A DNA stretch of 9,184 bases from Bacteroidales bacterium (GTDB lineage: Bacteria; Bacteroidota; Bacteroidia; Bacteroidales; UBA4181), in contig JAISDP010000329.1 in assembly GCA_031264715.1 (NCBI GenBank), forward strand, positions 1-9,184, written 5' to 3'. Positions within the stretch are counted from its first letter, which is position 1. Each line of letters begins with the position of its first letter. Below the pieces are notes generated by a model, which ran no database searches, was not told the origin of the DNA, and worked only from the letters and a program-made list of their open reading frames with translations. This document shows positions 1 through 6,962 of the stretch, in pieces. A program made the position numbers and the translations under genes.

Positions 1-2
1 CC

Positions 3-398
3 TTACCCGATGCAATATCTTTGCAACAATTACTGGCGGACAATTATGTTTCGCGTCCCAGAAATAAGCAAATTGCCGAAATTTTTAAGGAAACAGGCCT
101 CATCGAAAAGTACGGTTCCGGCATTAAACGCGTAAGAATACAGGTCACTGTATACGGGACAGGTTTCGTAAAAGAAGACTTGAATAAAACTGTGGAGAAA
201 ACTGTGGAGAAGACTGTGGAGAAAACTGTGGAGAAAAATTGTATCCAAGACGACCCGCATATAACGCAGAAAAATTTGGCTGTAAAAACGGGCTTGACTC
301 AAAGGGGCGTAGAATGGAATCTGGCCGAATTGAAAAGATCGGGTATCATTGAACGTATCGGCCCCGACAGAGGAGGTTACTGGAAAATAAATGAATAG
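3..398 (+). CDS. AlbA/RecG-like ATP-binding transcriptional regulator, C-terminal part (5' truncated by window edge)
   Basis: The reading frame is open from base 3 without a start codon, so the gene enters from outside the window. The visible 131 residues begin in the end of a HATPase_c_4-type domain, with the pattern RNKQIAEIFKETGLIEKYGSGI, which in this family reads RNPxIAEVFxxLGLIEKxGSGI. A low-complexity linker of four KTVE units follows at bases 186-233. After it comes a winged helix-turn-helix of about 50 residues (ITQKNLAVKTGLTQRGVEW, then LAELKRSGIIERIG, then a GYW beta-wing). Proteins of this type join an AlbA_2 (Schlafen-like) domain to an ATPase-like and a wHTH domain and are usually annotated as putative transcriptional regulators or RecG-related; their roles are mostly unproven. 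The next gene starts 3 bases downstream, so the two may be co-transcribed, but no functional link is evident. Confidence 0.8.
   Translation, partial: LPDAISLQQLLADNYVSRPRNKQIAEIFKETGLIEKYGSGIKRVRIQVTVYGTGFVKEDLNKTVEKTVEKTVEKTVEKNCIQDDPHITQKNLAVKTGLTQRGVEWNLAELKRSGIIERIGPDRGGYWKINE
186..233 (+). repeat. 12-bp in-frame tandem repeat (4 units) encoding KTVE
   Basis: Four consecutive copies of aaaactgtggag are present, the third differing only by aaa to aag at its first codon. Because the period is 12 bases, each unit adds exactly KTVE and copy-number change would keep the frame. The repeat sits between the ATPase-like domain and the winged helix, so it acts as a charged linker. Similar short degenerate repeats in the same hinge are familiar in this regulator family. 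Confidence 0.9.
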
Positions 399-401
399 CG
401 A

Positions 402-1361
402 ATGATGAACCATGTAAAGTTAGCGCTGGTCGGTTGCGGAAGAATCTCAAAACGCCATATGGAAGCGGTTCAGGCCGTGGATGGCATTGATATCGCAGCA
501 GTTTGCGACATCAATGAAGCTAAGGCGAAAGCGGTTTCGGAACAGTTGTCGGTACCGTATGTCACCGATTATAAGAAGTTGAAGGACGTGGATATCGTTT
601 CCGTGCTGACGCCGTCGGGAATGCATCCGCACCACGTGATTGAACTGGCCGAACGCACCGATATTCCATACATCGTTTGCGAAAAGCCCATATCCCTCAC
701 TCAGCGGGAAGCGTATGAAATGTTCGACCGGGTAGAAAAGGCCGGAAAGATACTCTTGCCGGTATATCAAAACCGGTACAACCCGTTAATCGCCTTTCTG
801 AAAAACCTGATAGATTCCGGAAAGCTCGGAAAGATTCACCAGTTTGTGTGTAATATCTTCTGGAACCGCAACGACGATTATTTCAGAATCGACTGGCACG
901 GCACCAAGGCGTACGACGGCGGTGTGTTCTATACGCAAGCCAGTCATTACGTGGATATGATCCACTTCCTTTTCGGAAAAATCAAAAATGCTTACGGCGT
1001 AGGCGGCGACCTGCGGAAATTTGAAGTTCACGATTCGGTTTCAGCCATTTGCGAACTGCAAAATGGAACCGTTGGCGCCCTGAATGCAACCGTAAGCGTG
1101 TACCGGACGAACTATTTGACAGAGTTAACCGTTATCGGCGAAAAAGGAACGGTTCGGCTAAGCGGTACCAACCTGAACCGCATCGATTTCTGGGATGTGG
1201 AAGGCATGGAAAAACCGGATATGGATTTTACGATGGATCATCAGTACGGCAAAGGGCATGATACGCTCTATGAATATATTGCGCAGCAGAGGTGGGAGAT
1301 GTTTCCGAGCCATGAGGATGTGCTGTCGGGGATACAGTTGATGGAAAAGATATCGTTTTGA
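402..1361 (+). CDS. Gfo/Idh/MocA-family oxidoreductase, WlbA-like (UDP-N-acetyl-sugar 3-dehydrogenase type)
   Basis: This is a 319-residue NAD(P)-dependent dehydrogenase with no signal peptide, so it should be cytoplasmic. The N-terminal Rossmann fold carries the nucleotide-binding pattern VGCGRISKRH (residues 10-19), and the acidic D36 at the end of beta-2 favours NAD(H). The family EKP motif is at residues 94-96. The C-terminal alpha/beta domain has WNRNDDYFR and DGGVFYTQASHYVD, with H182 in the usual catalytic position. The W-N-R, DGG and QASHYVD combination is typical of the WlbA/WbpB group, which oxidises C3 of UDP-N-acetylglucosaminuronate during surface polysaccharide synthesis. Substrate cannot be fixed from sequence; other Gfo/Idh members in Bacteroidota make 3-keto-glycosides. 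The length is normal for WlbA, although the C-terminus ends abruptly at MEKISF, immediately before a repeat array. Two adjacent ATG codons (402, 405) are possible starts; no convincing ribosome binding site distinguishes them. Confidence 0.87.
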   Translation: MMNHVKLALVGCGRISKRHMEAVQAVDGIDIAAVCDINEAKAKAVSEQLSVPYVTDYKKLKDVDIVSVLTPSGMHPHHVIELAERTDIPYIVCEKPISLTQREAYEMFDRVEKAGKILLPVYQNRYNPLIAFLKNLIDSGKLGKIHQFVCNIFWNRNDDYFRIDWHGTKAYDGGVFYTQASHYVDMIHFLFGKIKNAYGVGGDLRKFEVHDSVSAICELQNGTVGALNATVSVYRTNYLTELTVIGEKGTVRLSGTNLNRIDFWDVEGMEKPDMDFTMDHQYGKGHDTLYEYIAQQRWEMFPSHEDVLSGIQLMEKISF

Positions 1362-1364
1362 AAA

Positions 1365-1510
1365 GTTCATGTTTGCGCCCGTGCCGCAAACGCAAACCGG
1401 ATCAAATTCATGTTTGCGCCCGTGCCGCAAACGCAAACCGGATCAAGTTCATGTTTGCACCCGTGCCGCAAACGCAAATTTGAAATCGTGCTTGCTGCCG
1501 TGCCGCAAGC
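1365..1510. repeat. Array of four hairpin-forming intergenic repeats (REP-like), between convergent genes
   Basis: Two near-identical 41-bp units start at 1365 and 1406, a third diverging unit starts at 1447, and a degenerate fourth is centred on 1500. Each contains a 21-nt inverted repeat at 1371-1391, 1412-1432, 1453-1473 and 1490-1510. In units 1 and 2 the arms are gtttgcg and cgcaaac around a 7-nt loop. Unit 3 has lost the innermost pair. Unit 4 has gcttgc and gcaagc, a compensatory T-A to C-G change. The array begins 4 bases after the stop codon at 1361 and lies between the 3' ends of two convergent genes, where hairpins could end transcription or protect transcripts in both directions. 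No U-tract directly follows the individual hairpins, so a classical intrinsic terminator is not shown. The remaining 83 bases up to the next gene hold only a small AT-rich inverted repeat (ggaata/tattcc, 1539-1555). Confidence 0.85.
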
Positions 1511-1593
1511 GTGAAATTTTTAGGACTAACGGCGCGTTGGAATAAAATATATTCCTGTTAAGAATTGGAAGAATTATTTGGAAGAGGATATGC

Positions 1594-2445
1594 TCATGTT
1601 TGTGAAAGCTCCTTTATCCGTATGTTTTTCCACCGGCATTTGGCGCCTTCCTTCCAGCCTTTCCCTCCATGTACCTGCAGGCCGATATATCCTTCGCGCC
1701 CCAGGGTTTCAGCTAACATCTCCTTCCGGTATATCGGGCTGGGACACGTTTCCCCGTCGAAATCGGCGATCATGGCGCTGTTGATCCAGGTGGTGATCCG
1801 GGGATATTTGCCGGTGCAACGGATACGCATGGTATTCCATTTCCCTGTTTTCCATGTTTTTTTCCATTCTTCGGGTGAAATGTGGTAACGCAGGAAGTCG
1901 GAACCCCAAGCCTCCTTGCGTGCATCGGGTTTCGTTTCAAACCCGGTCAAATTTCCCCTGTCGTCAAGGATACCGTCGATATAGAACGGCCGGATATACA
2001 TCCGTTTGCCTCCCTCGGTAGAAATAAAACCGATTAACCCGCCGTCGCGGTAATCGACATATATTTGGAAACACTCGCCATTTTCGTTGGTACGGAGGAA
2101 CACCCCGCTGTCAATACCCCAGTCGGGCGACAGGTCGAGTTCCAGTTCAAAGTCGCCGTACTTTTTGTCAGTCATCAAAATGCCGCCGTTTCCCGAACCG
2201 GGAGGATCCTGCTCGCCGGTCAATATCCCTTTTTCCACCTGCCAGCGACCGCCGGTACCGTGCGAAATCTTCTGCCTGTTTGCGTGCCATCCCGAAAGGG
2301 TTTTGCCATCAAACAGGCTGACATATCCTTTCTTGCCTGCCGGCGAAGGATTTCCCCAAACATTGATGCGGGGAACAGCCAATAACGCCGGAACCAATAC
2401 CAAGCGGGTTAACAATTCCCTGCGGGTATAATTTTGTTTTGCCAT
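1594..2445 (-). CDS. Tat-exported DUF1080 protein (3-keto-disaccharide hydrolase family)
   Basis: This is a 283-residue exported protein. Residues 6-25 form a Tat-like signal with TRRELL at 7-12 followed by the hydrophobic stretch LVLVPALLAVP. The mature part, from about residue 40, is a single DUF1080 (PF06439) concanavalin/LamG-like beta-sandwich. It has the family opening YVSLFDGKTLSGWHA, then DFELELDLSPDWGIDSGVFLR, the late core segment WNTMRIRCTGKYPRITTWIN, and the closing GYIGLQVHGG and WKNIRIKEL. Family members hydrolyse 3-keto-glycosides or bind carbohydrate, often together with Gfo/Idh/MocA dehydrogenases that make the 3-keto group. The Gfo/Idh gene facing it could be such a partner, though its own motifs look WlbA-like. 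Its 5' end is divergent from the IclR regulator, so shared control is possible. The enzymatic activity is inferred from the family, since catalytic residues are not well defined. Confidence 0.88.
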   Translation of the reverse strand: MAKQNYTRRELLTRLVLVPALLAVPRINVWGNPSPAGKKGYVSLFDGKTLSGWHANRQKISHGTGGRWQVEKGILTGEQDPPGSGNGGILMTDKKYGDFELELDLSPDWGIDSGVFLRTNENGECFQIYVDYRDGGLIGFISTEGGKRMYIRPFYIDGILDDRGNLTGFETKPDARKEAWGSDFLRYHISPEEWKKTWKTGKWNTMRIRCTGKYPRITTWINSAMIADFDGETCPSPIYRKEMLAETLGREGYIGLQVHGGKGWKEGAKCRWKNIRIKELSQT

Positions 2446-2484
2446 TGTATTTATTTTTGGATTAAACTGTTATTGAGTGATAAA

Positions 2485-2516
2485 CAAATTAAAAACCGAT
2501 TTTTCACATGGGCAAA
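2485..2516 (-). promoter_or_regulatory. Candidate Bacteroidota-type promoter for the DUF1080 gene
   Basis: Read on the minus strand, a TTTG at 2513-2516 is followed by a 20-base spacer and TTAATTTG at 2485-2492. The Bacteroidota primary sigma factor prefers TTTG near -33 and TAnnTTTG near -7 at about this spacing; the -7 box has one mismatch. Transcription would start near 2478, leaving a leader of roughly 30 bases before the ATG at 2445. The region is AT-rich, so chance matches are a real risk. Confidence 0.35.
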
Positions 2517-2566
2517 AATACCGCTTTTTTAATTGCTGCAATACCGAACATTTAATTATTTTTTTT

Positions 2567-2715
2567 CACTACTGTCCAGTAAAATGGTTCTATAACGTTT
2601 TGTGTGGGAGCAATTCTCCAGCACATACGGAAAAACAAGCCCATGTTATGGAATTGCATCATATATTTCTAAAACAAAAAGCATTATAATTTGATATTTT
2701 TACCGGACAGCAGTG
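2567..2715. mobile_element. MITE-like element, 149 bp, with 18-bp terminal inverted repeats
   Basis: The left end, cactactgtccagtaaaa (2567-2584), and the right end, ttttaccggacagcagtg (2698-2715), are inverted repeats matching at 16 of 18 positions; both differences are purine transitions. The element is bounded by attttttt-type stretches on both sides (2558-2566 and 2716-2723), which could be an 8-9 bp target duplication but are too simple to be conclusive. The 113-bp interior holds no convincing reading frame. It does contain a hairpin at 2602-2624 (stem of 9 with one mismatch, loop caatt). This layout fits a non-autonomous miniature element mobilised in trans by a transposase, or the collapsed ends of an insertion sequence. 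The family is not assigned. It lies between two divergent genes and could alter their promoters. Confidence 0.55.
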
Positions 2716-2716
2716 A

Positions 2717-2766
2717 TTTTTTTCAGAAATTTTTTTCAGAAATTTTTTTTCTCAAATTTTTTTTTT
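2717..2766 (+). repeat. T-rich 13-bp tandem repeat upstream of the IclR-type gene
   Basis: Two perfect copies of tttttttcagaaa (2717-2729 and 2730-2742) are followed by a degenerate copy ttttttttctcaaa (2743-2756) and a run of ten T (2757-2766). The array ends 34 bases before the preferred start codon of the regulator. Such homopolymer-rich repeats slip easily in replication and could change promoter or leader spacing. No clear sigma-factor boxes for the regulator gene could be picked out around it. The rest of the 355-base gap between 2446 and 2800 holds only the MITE-like element and the minus-strand promoter candidate. Confidence 0.7.
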
Positions 2767-2800
2767 ATAATTGAAATGCATTGTGCCAAAAAATCCGTAT

Positions 2801-3595
2801 ATGGAAAAATCGGTTTCAAATAGGGAAAATGATCAATATACTGTTCCGAACCTTGAAAAGGGAATTGTCGTACTGGAATGTTTAGCGCTTCATCCGGAAG
2901 GGTTAAGTTTGCAAAAAATGAAAAACCTGTTGGATATTCCGCAAACCACCATTTACAGGATTTTGAACACTTTATACCGGCTGGGTTATTTGTTGTATGA
3001 CGAAAAAGCGAAGGAATACAAGCTTTCCAGCAAGTTATTGACCCTGGGGTTTGCTTCGCTGAATGAACACAACCTGCTGGAGATAGTGTTGCCCTACCTG
3101 CGCGAGATCAGGGATATTGTCAAGGAAACGGTTTGTTTTGGCGTATTGGGGAGCGAGAAAGGAGTTTTTATCGAACAGGCGCAGGGGCATCACACCTTCC
3201 GTTTTGTCCTTACGCCGGGCAAGCCTTTCGAACTGCATTGCTCTGCGCCCGGTAAAGCGATTATGGCTTATCTCCCTGTTGTGATACGCGACCGGTACTT
3301 GTCGTTGATGGGTTTTGAGCGGTTCAACGAACGTACCATCACCGACAGGGAGGCTTACCTGAAGGAATTGGACAAGGTGATCAAAATGGGTTATGCGCTT
3401 GACAATGAGGAAGAATTATCGGGAGTTATTTGTATCGGCGTACCCATCCTGAACTATAAGGGCTTTCCGTGCGGATCGATATGGACTTCGGGTCCGAAAG
3501 ACCGGTTGACGCCTTCGGTGATAGCCACGGATGCGCAACATCTCAAAAAAGTGTCGAAAGAAATATCCGAACGGCTGGGACACCGGACTTTGTAA
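2801..3595 (+). CDS. IclR-family transcriptional regulator
   Basis: This is a 264-residue DNA-binding regulator. The N-terminal winged helix-turn-helix (about residues 16-78) shows LEKGIVVLECLALHPEGLS, a recognition helix from about Q48 (PQTTIYRILNTLYRLGYL), and the wing YKLSSKLLTLG. The C-terminal IclR effector-binding domain (about 80-250) carries the family signature HCSAPGKAIMAYLP (146-159) and the late segment GVICIGVPILNYKGFPCGSIWTSGP. IclR proteins bind small carbon compounds and repress or activate adjacent catabolic genes. The ATG at 2801 is preferred because it lies 16 residues before the first conserved domain residue; a TTG at 2771 would add 10 residues with no family support and would start almost within the T-rich repeat. 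It is the first gene of a same-strand run and also divergent from the DUF1080 gene, so it probably controls one or both. The effector is unknown. Confidence 0.92.
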   Translation: MEKSVSNRENDQYTVPNLEKGIVVLECLALHPEGLSLQKMKNLLDIPQTTIYRILNTLYRLGYLLYDEKAKEYKLSSKLLTLGFASLNEHNLLEIVLPYLREIRDIVKETVCFGVLGSEKGVFIEQAQGHHTFRFVLTPGKPFELHCSAPGKAIMAYLPVVIRDRYLSLMGFERFNERTITDREAYLKELDKVIKMGYALDNEEELSGVICIGVPILNYKGFPCGSIWTSGPKDRLTPSVIATDAQHLKKVSKEISERLGHRTL

Positions 3596-3654
3596 TTGAA
3601 AATTGGCGCAAAGCGTAAAGGTAACATGAAATAAACAATTAAATATATATAAAA

Positions 3655-4341
3655 ATGAATATTTTATCGAAAATCAAATCTTTTTCAGTCTGCGTGGTCA
3701 TCGCAAGTGTTTGGGCATGCAGCGGAACCAATTCAAATAATTCAAACAATCATTCAGTCATGAACCAAAAAAAATACGTGAAAAAGTATACAAACGCCGA
3801 TTTTTATACAAACGGTCAATTTAATGAAGAAGTCGCTTTCAAAGCTTTTAAAGACATGTTTGAGTTTTATGGCGAGCCGTTTACTCCGCTAATGGAAAAG
3901 GATATGTGGGTTACCGACTTTGGACTGGGCGATTTCGAAAATACCGGTATGGGCGGTATTTTCTGGGTCAACGACTCGGCACACAACTACTTTGCACACG
4001 AAATTTACCTTCTTCCCGACCAGATGATTGCCGAACACGCACATTTCCCAACAACCTTTCCGGCAAAATTCGAGTCGTGGATGGTACGCAAGGGGATGTG
4101 CTACAACTTTTCCGAACTGGGCGACGCCACCCCCAATGCCCCTGCTCTGCCTGAGAGTCAGAAAGCAAGCATTATTTCGAAAAATTTTGTAGAACAGCAT
4201 ACAGGTGAAGTCGTACACCTCAAAAAGAGCGAAACTTTCCACTTTTTGAGGGCCGGTTCCGAAGGCGCTATTGTTTCCGAATGGGCTTCGTACCACGACG
4301 GCGCCGGGTTGCGCTTTACCAACCCCAAGGCCAGATTGTGA
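3655..4341 (+). CDS. Exported cupin protein of the D-lyxose/D-mannose isomerase family (Lyx_isomer-like), possible lipoprotein
   Basis: This 228-residue protein has an N-terminal export signal (residues 5-21) ending in VWAC, with C22 followed by a Ser/Asn-rich linker. This looks like a lipoprotein signal, although W at -2 is atypical. The rest resembles PF07385 D-lyxose isomerases. WVTDFGLGDFENTG (85-98) corresponds to the family's DITDFGxGDFxxxG, HAHF with E140 corresponds to the HxH...E cupin metal site, and the C-terminal SEWASYHDGAGLRFTNP corresponds to the family's GEVSSVNDDxTDNRF. Probable metal ligands are H128, H130, E140 and H196. In typical members four residues separate HxH from the Glu, while here there are nine, so the active-site loop is longer. 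Family enzymes interconvert aldoses and ketoses such as lyxose and xylulose, or mannose and fructose, and most are cytoplasmic; an exported one is unusual. The gap of 44 bases to the next gene suggests an operon with the haem proteins. Isomerase activity is inferred. Confidence 0.75.
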   Translation: MNILSKIKSFSVCVVIASVWACSGTNSNNSNNHSVMNQKKYVKKYTNADFYTNGQFNEEVAFKAFKDMFEFYGEPFTPLMEKDMWVTDFGLGDFENTGMGGIFWVNDSAHNYFAHEIYLLPDQMIAEHAHFPTTFPAKFESWMVRKGMCYNFSELGDATPNAPALPESQKASIISKNFVEQHTGEVVHLKKSETFHFLRAGSEGAIVSEWASYHDGAGLRFTNPKARL

Positions 4342-4385
4342 CCGGGGTGTCAATGGTCGAAAATTAACCTTAAAAACATACAGTC

Positions 4386-6962
4386 ATGAATTGGAAAACT
4401 ATGGAAAAAAGGGGTATCCGCAAAACCGGCATTCTGTTTGCCGGAATATTCCTTGCTATCGGTTGCTTAGTGATTTTCCCGGGAATGATAGAGCGTGAAC
4501 AACCGGTTGTAGCGCTCAACTCCGAGTTGCGTACCGAGGCTATGATGCAGTACGACCGGTTGGAAGCCTTGCGTACCGGTAAACTGCCCATGAGCCGTTT
4601 TGCAACTCCCGAATTGGTACACCGGCAGGAAGCGCTGTTCTATAAATCGGACCGTGACCCTGCCGATATCGTGGTCAGGCGTACGAGGGCTTTATGGAAC
4701 GATCTCTCGCAAAATCCCGATGCCAAAGTGTGGGACATGGAGGCGGAATTGAAGAGCCTGGAACATGATGCAAAAAACACGCCTGTGACTGCCGTCGATA
4801 GCCGGAAGGAACTGTACGTGAGAGCGTGCGCGTTACGCCGCCGGATTGCCTTTGCCAATCCGTTGCTCGATTTCGACCGGATTGTGTTTGTAAAGCACAA
4901 GAAAAATCCGCGTACCGAAATAGGGGGCGACCACATGGCCGGGCAGTATTACGGTATCCATGCCACTGGGGGCGAAGGACTTTTCATCCTTGAAAATGCC
5001 TTTGGCAATAACCCGGCGGCTAAAAACGTCATCAACGGCAACCTGCCCGACGGCGCTTATCTTTCGCCCGAACTGTCGTTCGACGGCAGGAAAATCCTGT
5101 TTGCCTACACCGAGGCCCAGGGCTACCGGCCTGCGGTGCTGGCTTCCGAGGACAAAAACGGTTTTTATAACTACAGCGGACTGCAATGTTCCTTTACGGA
5201 TAAGAATAGCTGGCATATTTACAGTGTAGATGCGGACGGTTCGAATTTGCAGCAGCTCACCGACGGCGTTTTCAATGATTTCGACCCCTGCTGGCTGCCC
5301 GGTGGTAAAGTGGCTTTCATATCCGACAGGCGCGGCGGGTTCGGACGTTGCCACATGACAGCCAATGGCGGTGCGCCGTGGTTTACCTACACGCTGCATC
5401 GTATGAATGACGACGGCAGCGCCATGGAACGTTTAAGTCATCACGAAACATGCGAATGGCAACCCAGCGTGATGCACGATGGCAACATCGTATATTCCCG
5501 CTGGGATTATGTGGACAGGGGCTTTTATCAGGCACACCATCCGTGGACAACCACGCCCGACGGACGGAATGCGCTTTCGATACACGGGAACTATCCTAAA
5601 AGCTGGAGAGACCGTACCTGTATGGAAATGGACATTCGCGCCATCCCGGGTTCACAGAACCTGGCGGCTACGGCAGCCGCTCACCACGGCCAAACGTATG
5701 GTTCCATCGTATTGGTCAATCCCATGGTGGATGACGACGATGCCATGGCGCCGGTAAGGCTGGTCACGCCCGACGAACGCTTTCCCGAGTCGGAATACGG
5801 CTATTACTGCCGCGAAGCATCCTACTCCACTCCCTGGCCGTTGAGCGAAGACTATTACATCTGTGTGTTCGGCTACCCTGAACCGGAAGAATATGAAAAA
5901 TCGCCTTCCGGCAGCGACAGCAAAAAAACGGTCGAAAATTACGGGATTTACCTGCTGGATGCATTCGGAAATATCGAGTTGCTGTATCGCGATCCGAAGA
6001 TTGCTTGCCTGAGCCCGATACCTTTGAAATCTCGCCCCGCTCCACCGGCTATTCCCGATATGGTTCAGCCATACATTGTGGATATGAACCAGAAACGGTT
6101 AAACCTGGATCGTCCCGAGCAAGTGGCAGAGGCCCGCCCCGAAAGCGCAAACCACGATCCGGCAGTGGTGTCGGTCATGAATATTTATGAAAGCCGCCAC
6201 GACTGGCCCGAAGACGTGAAGATAAAAAGCCTGCGGATTATCCAGGTATTGCCCAAAAGCAATCCGGGCCGCAACAACCCGGCCATCGGCTACGGAACCG
6301 AAAAGAACGCCCGCGTGGTGCTGGGCACTGTTCCGGTGGAAGAAGACGGCAGCACAAGGTTCTACCTGCGTCCGTACATCCCTGTATTTTTCCAGGCCCT
6401 GGACGAAAAGGGAAGGGCTGTACAGTCGATGCGTTCGGATGTATATACCGCTCCGAAGGAAAATATGAGCTGCATCGGTTGCCACGAAAACAGGCGTTCG
6501 GCTCCCCCGACACAGCGCACCACCATTGCCATGAAAAAACAGCCGTCGGTCATCAAGCCCGAAGTGGAAGGCTCCAACCCGTTTAGCTATGTGAAGCTCG
6601 TACAACCCGTACTGGATAAGAACTGTGTTTCGTGCCACAGGGAAGGCGGGAAAGAGCCCAACCTGTCCGGTATAGTCGACGACAAGCAATGGTTGCCTTC
6701 GTACCGGAACCTGAAACCGTTTGCGTTCTATTACGACGGAGGCGGATCATTTGTCGAGTCGAAAACTTATCCCGGTAAATTCGGCGCATTAGCTTCGAAA
6801 CTTTACCAACAACTGGAAAAGGGACACCACAATGTGAAACTTTCCCGCGATGAAATGCATCGTTTGGCGCTTTGGTTGGATTGTAATTCCGATTTTTACG
6901 GCACTTACGAAAGGATCGAAGAGCAGCGAAAGGGAGAAACCGTACGTCCGATATTGGAATAA
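4386..6962 (+). CDS. Hydrazine synthase alpha-subunit-like (HzsA-related) beta-propeller di-haem protein
   Basis: This is an 858-residue exported protein. A hydrophobic segment (about 14-33) after a basic N-terminus is a signal peptide or anchor. Residues about 220-560 carry PD40/TolB-like propeller repeats: LSPELSFDGRKILFAYTE, HIYSVDADGSNLQQLTDG, and DPCWLPGGKVAFISDRRGG with FGRCH at 319-323. The region from about 575 to 710 matches the middle domain named for the hydrazine synthase alpha subunit (LRIIQVLPK, GTVPVEEDGSTRFYLR, FFQALDEKGRAVQSMRS) and ends in the haem c motif CIGCH (696-700). A second haem c motif, CVSCH (747-751), lies in a C-terminal domain with LALWLDCNSDFYGTY; H814, H815 and H825 are candidate axial ligands. 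HzsA-related proteins are widespread outside anammox bacteria, especially in Planctomycetota and Bacteroidota, and their reactions are unknown. In Kuenenia HzsA the first haem is, as I recall, bound through a Tyr four residues after the CxxCH; here that position is R704. The next gene begins directly after the stop codon, so the two products probably work together. Confidence 0.82.
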   Translation: MNWKTMEKRGIRKTGILFAGIFLAIGCLVIFPGMIEREQPVVALNSELRTEAMMQYDRLEALRTGKLPMSRFATPELVHRQEALFYKSDRDPADIVVRRTRALWNDLSQNPDAKVWDMEAELKSLEHDAKNTPVTAVDSRKELYVRACALRRRIAFANPLLDFDRIVFVKHKKNPRTEIGGDHMAGQYYGIHATGGEGLFILENAFGNNPAAKNVINGNLPDGAYLSPELSFDGRKILFAYTEAQGYRPAVLASEDKNGFYNYSGLQCSFTDKNSWHIYSVDADGSNLQQLTDGVFNDFDPCWLPGGKVAFISDRRGGFGRCHMTANGGAPWFTYTLHRMNDDGSAMERLSHHETCEWQPSVMHDGNIVYSRWDYVDRGFYQAHHPWTTTPDGRNALSIHGNYPKSWRDRTCMEMDIRAIPGSQNLAATAAAHHGQTYGSIVLVNPMVDDDDAMAPVRLVTPDERFPESEYGYYCREASYSTPWPLSEDYYICVFGYPEPEEYEKSPSGSDSKKTVENYGIYLLDAFGNIELLYRDPKIACLSPIPLKSRPAPPAIPDMVQPYIVDMNQKRLNLDRPEQVAEARPESANHDPAVVSVMNIYESRHDWPEDVKIKSLRIIQVLPKSNPGRNNPAIGYGTEKNARVVLGTVPVEEDGSTRFYLRPYIPVFFQALDEKGRAVQSMRSDVYTAPKENMSCIGCHENRRSAPPTQRTTIAMKKQPSVIKPEVEGSNPFSYVKLVQPVLDKNCVSCHREGGKEPNLSGIVDDKQWLPSYRNLKPFAFYYDGGGSFVESKTYPGKFGALASKLYQQLEKGHHNVKLSRDEMHRLALWLDCNSDFYGTYERIEEQRKGETVRPILE

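Noticed and set aside
1365..1510. Possible small CRISPR array from regularly spaced repeats
   Set aside because: The period is 37-41 bp with the whole unit conserved, leaving no unique spacers, and there are no cas genes nearby.
1565..1888. Plus-strand reading frames opposite the DUF1080 gene
   Set aside because: They are antisense shadows of a clear minus-strand gene with family motifs throughout.
2477..2689. 70-residue reading frame on the plus strand in the divergent intergenic region
   Set aside because: It spans the left end and interior of the MITE-like element, has AT-driven composition with no recognisable domain, and lacks a promoter or ribosome binding site.
2684..2693. TATAAT-like hexamer and TTTG as a promoter for the IclR gene
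   Set aside because: No partner box at proper spacing could be found, and the surrounding sequence is so AT-rich that chance matches are expected.
6099..6689. 196-residue minus-strand reading frame inside the HzsA-like gene
   Set aside because: The plus-strand frame carries the conserved HZS-type middle domain and two CxxCH motifs across this stretch, and the antisense frame has no recognisable features.
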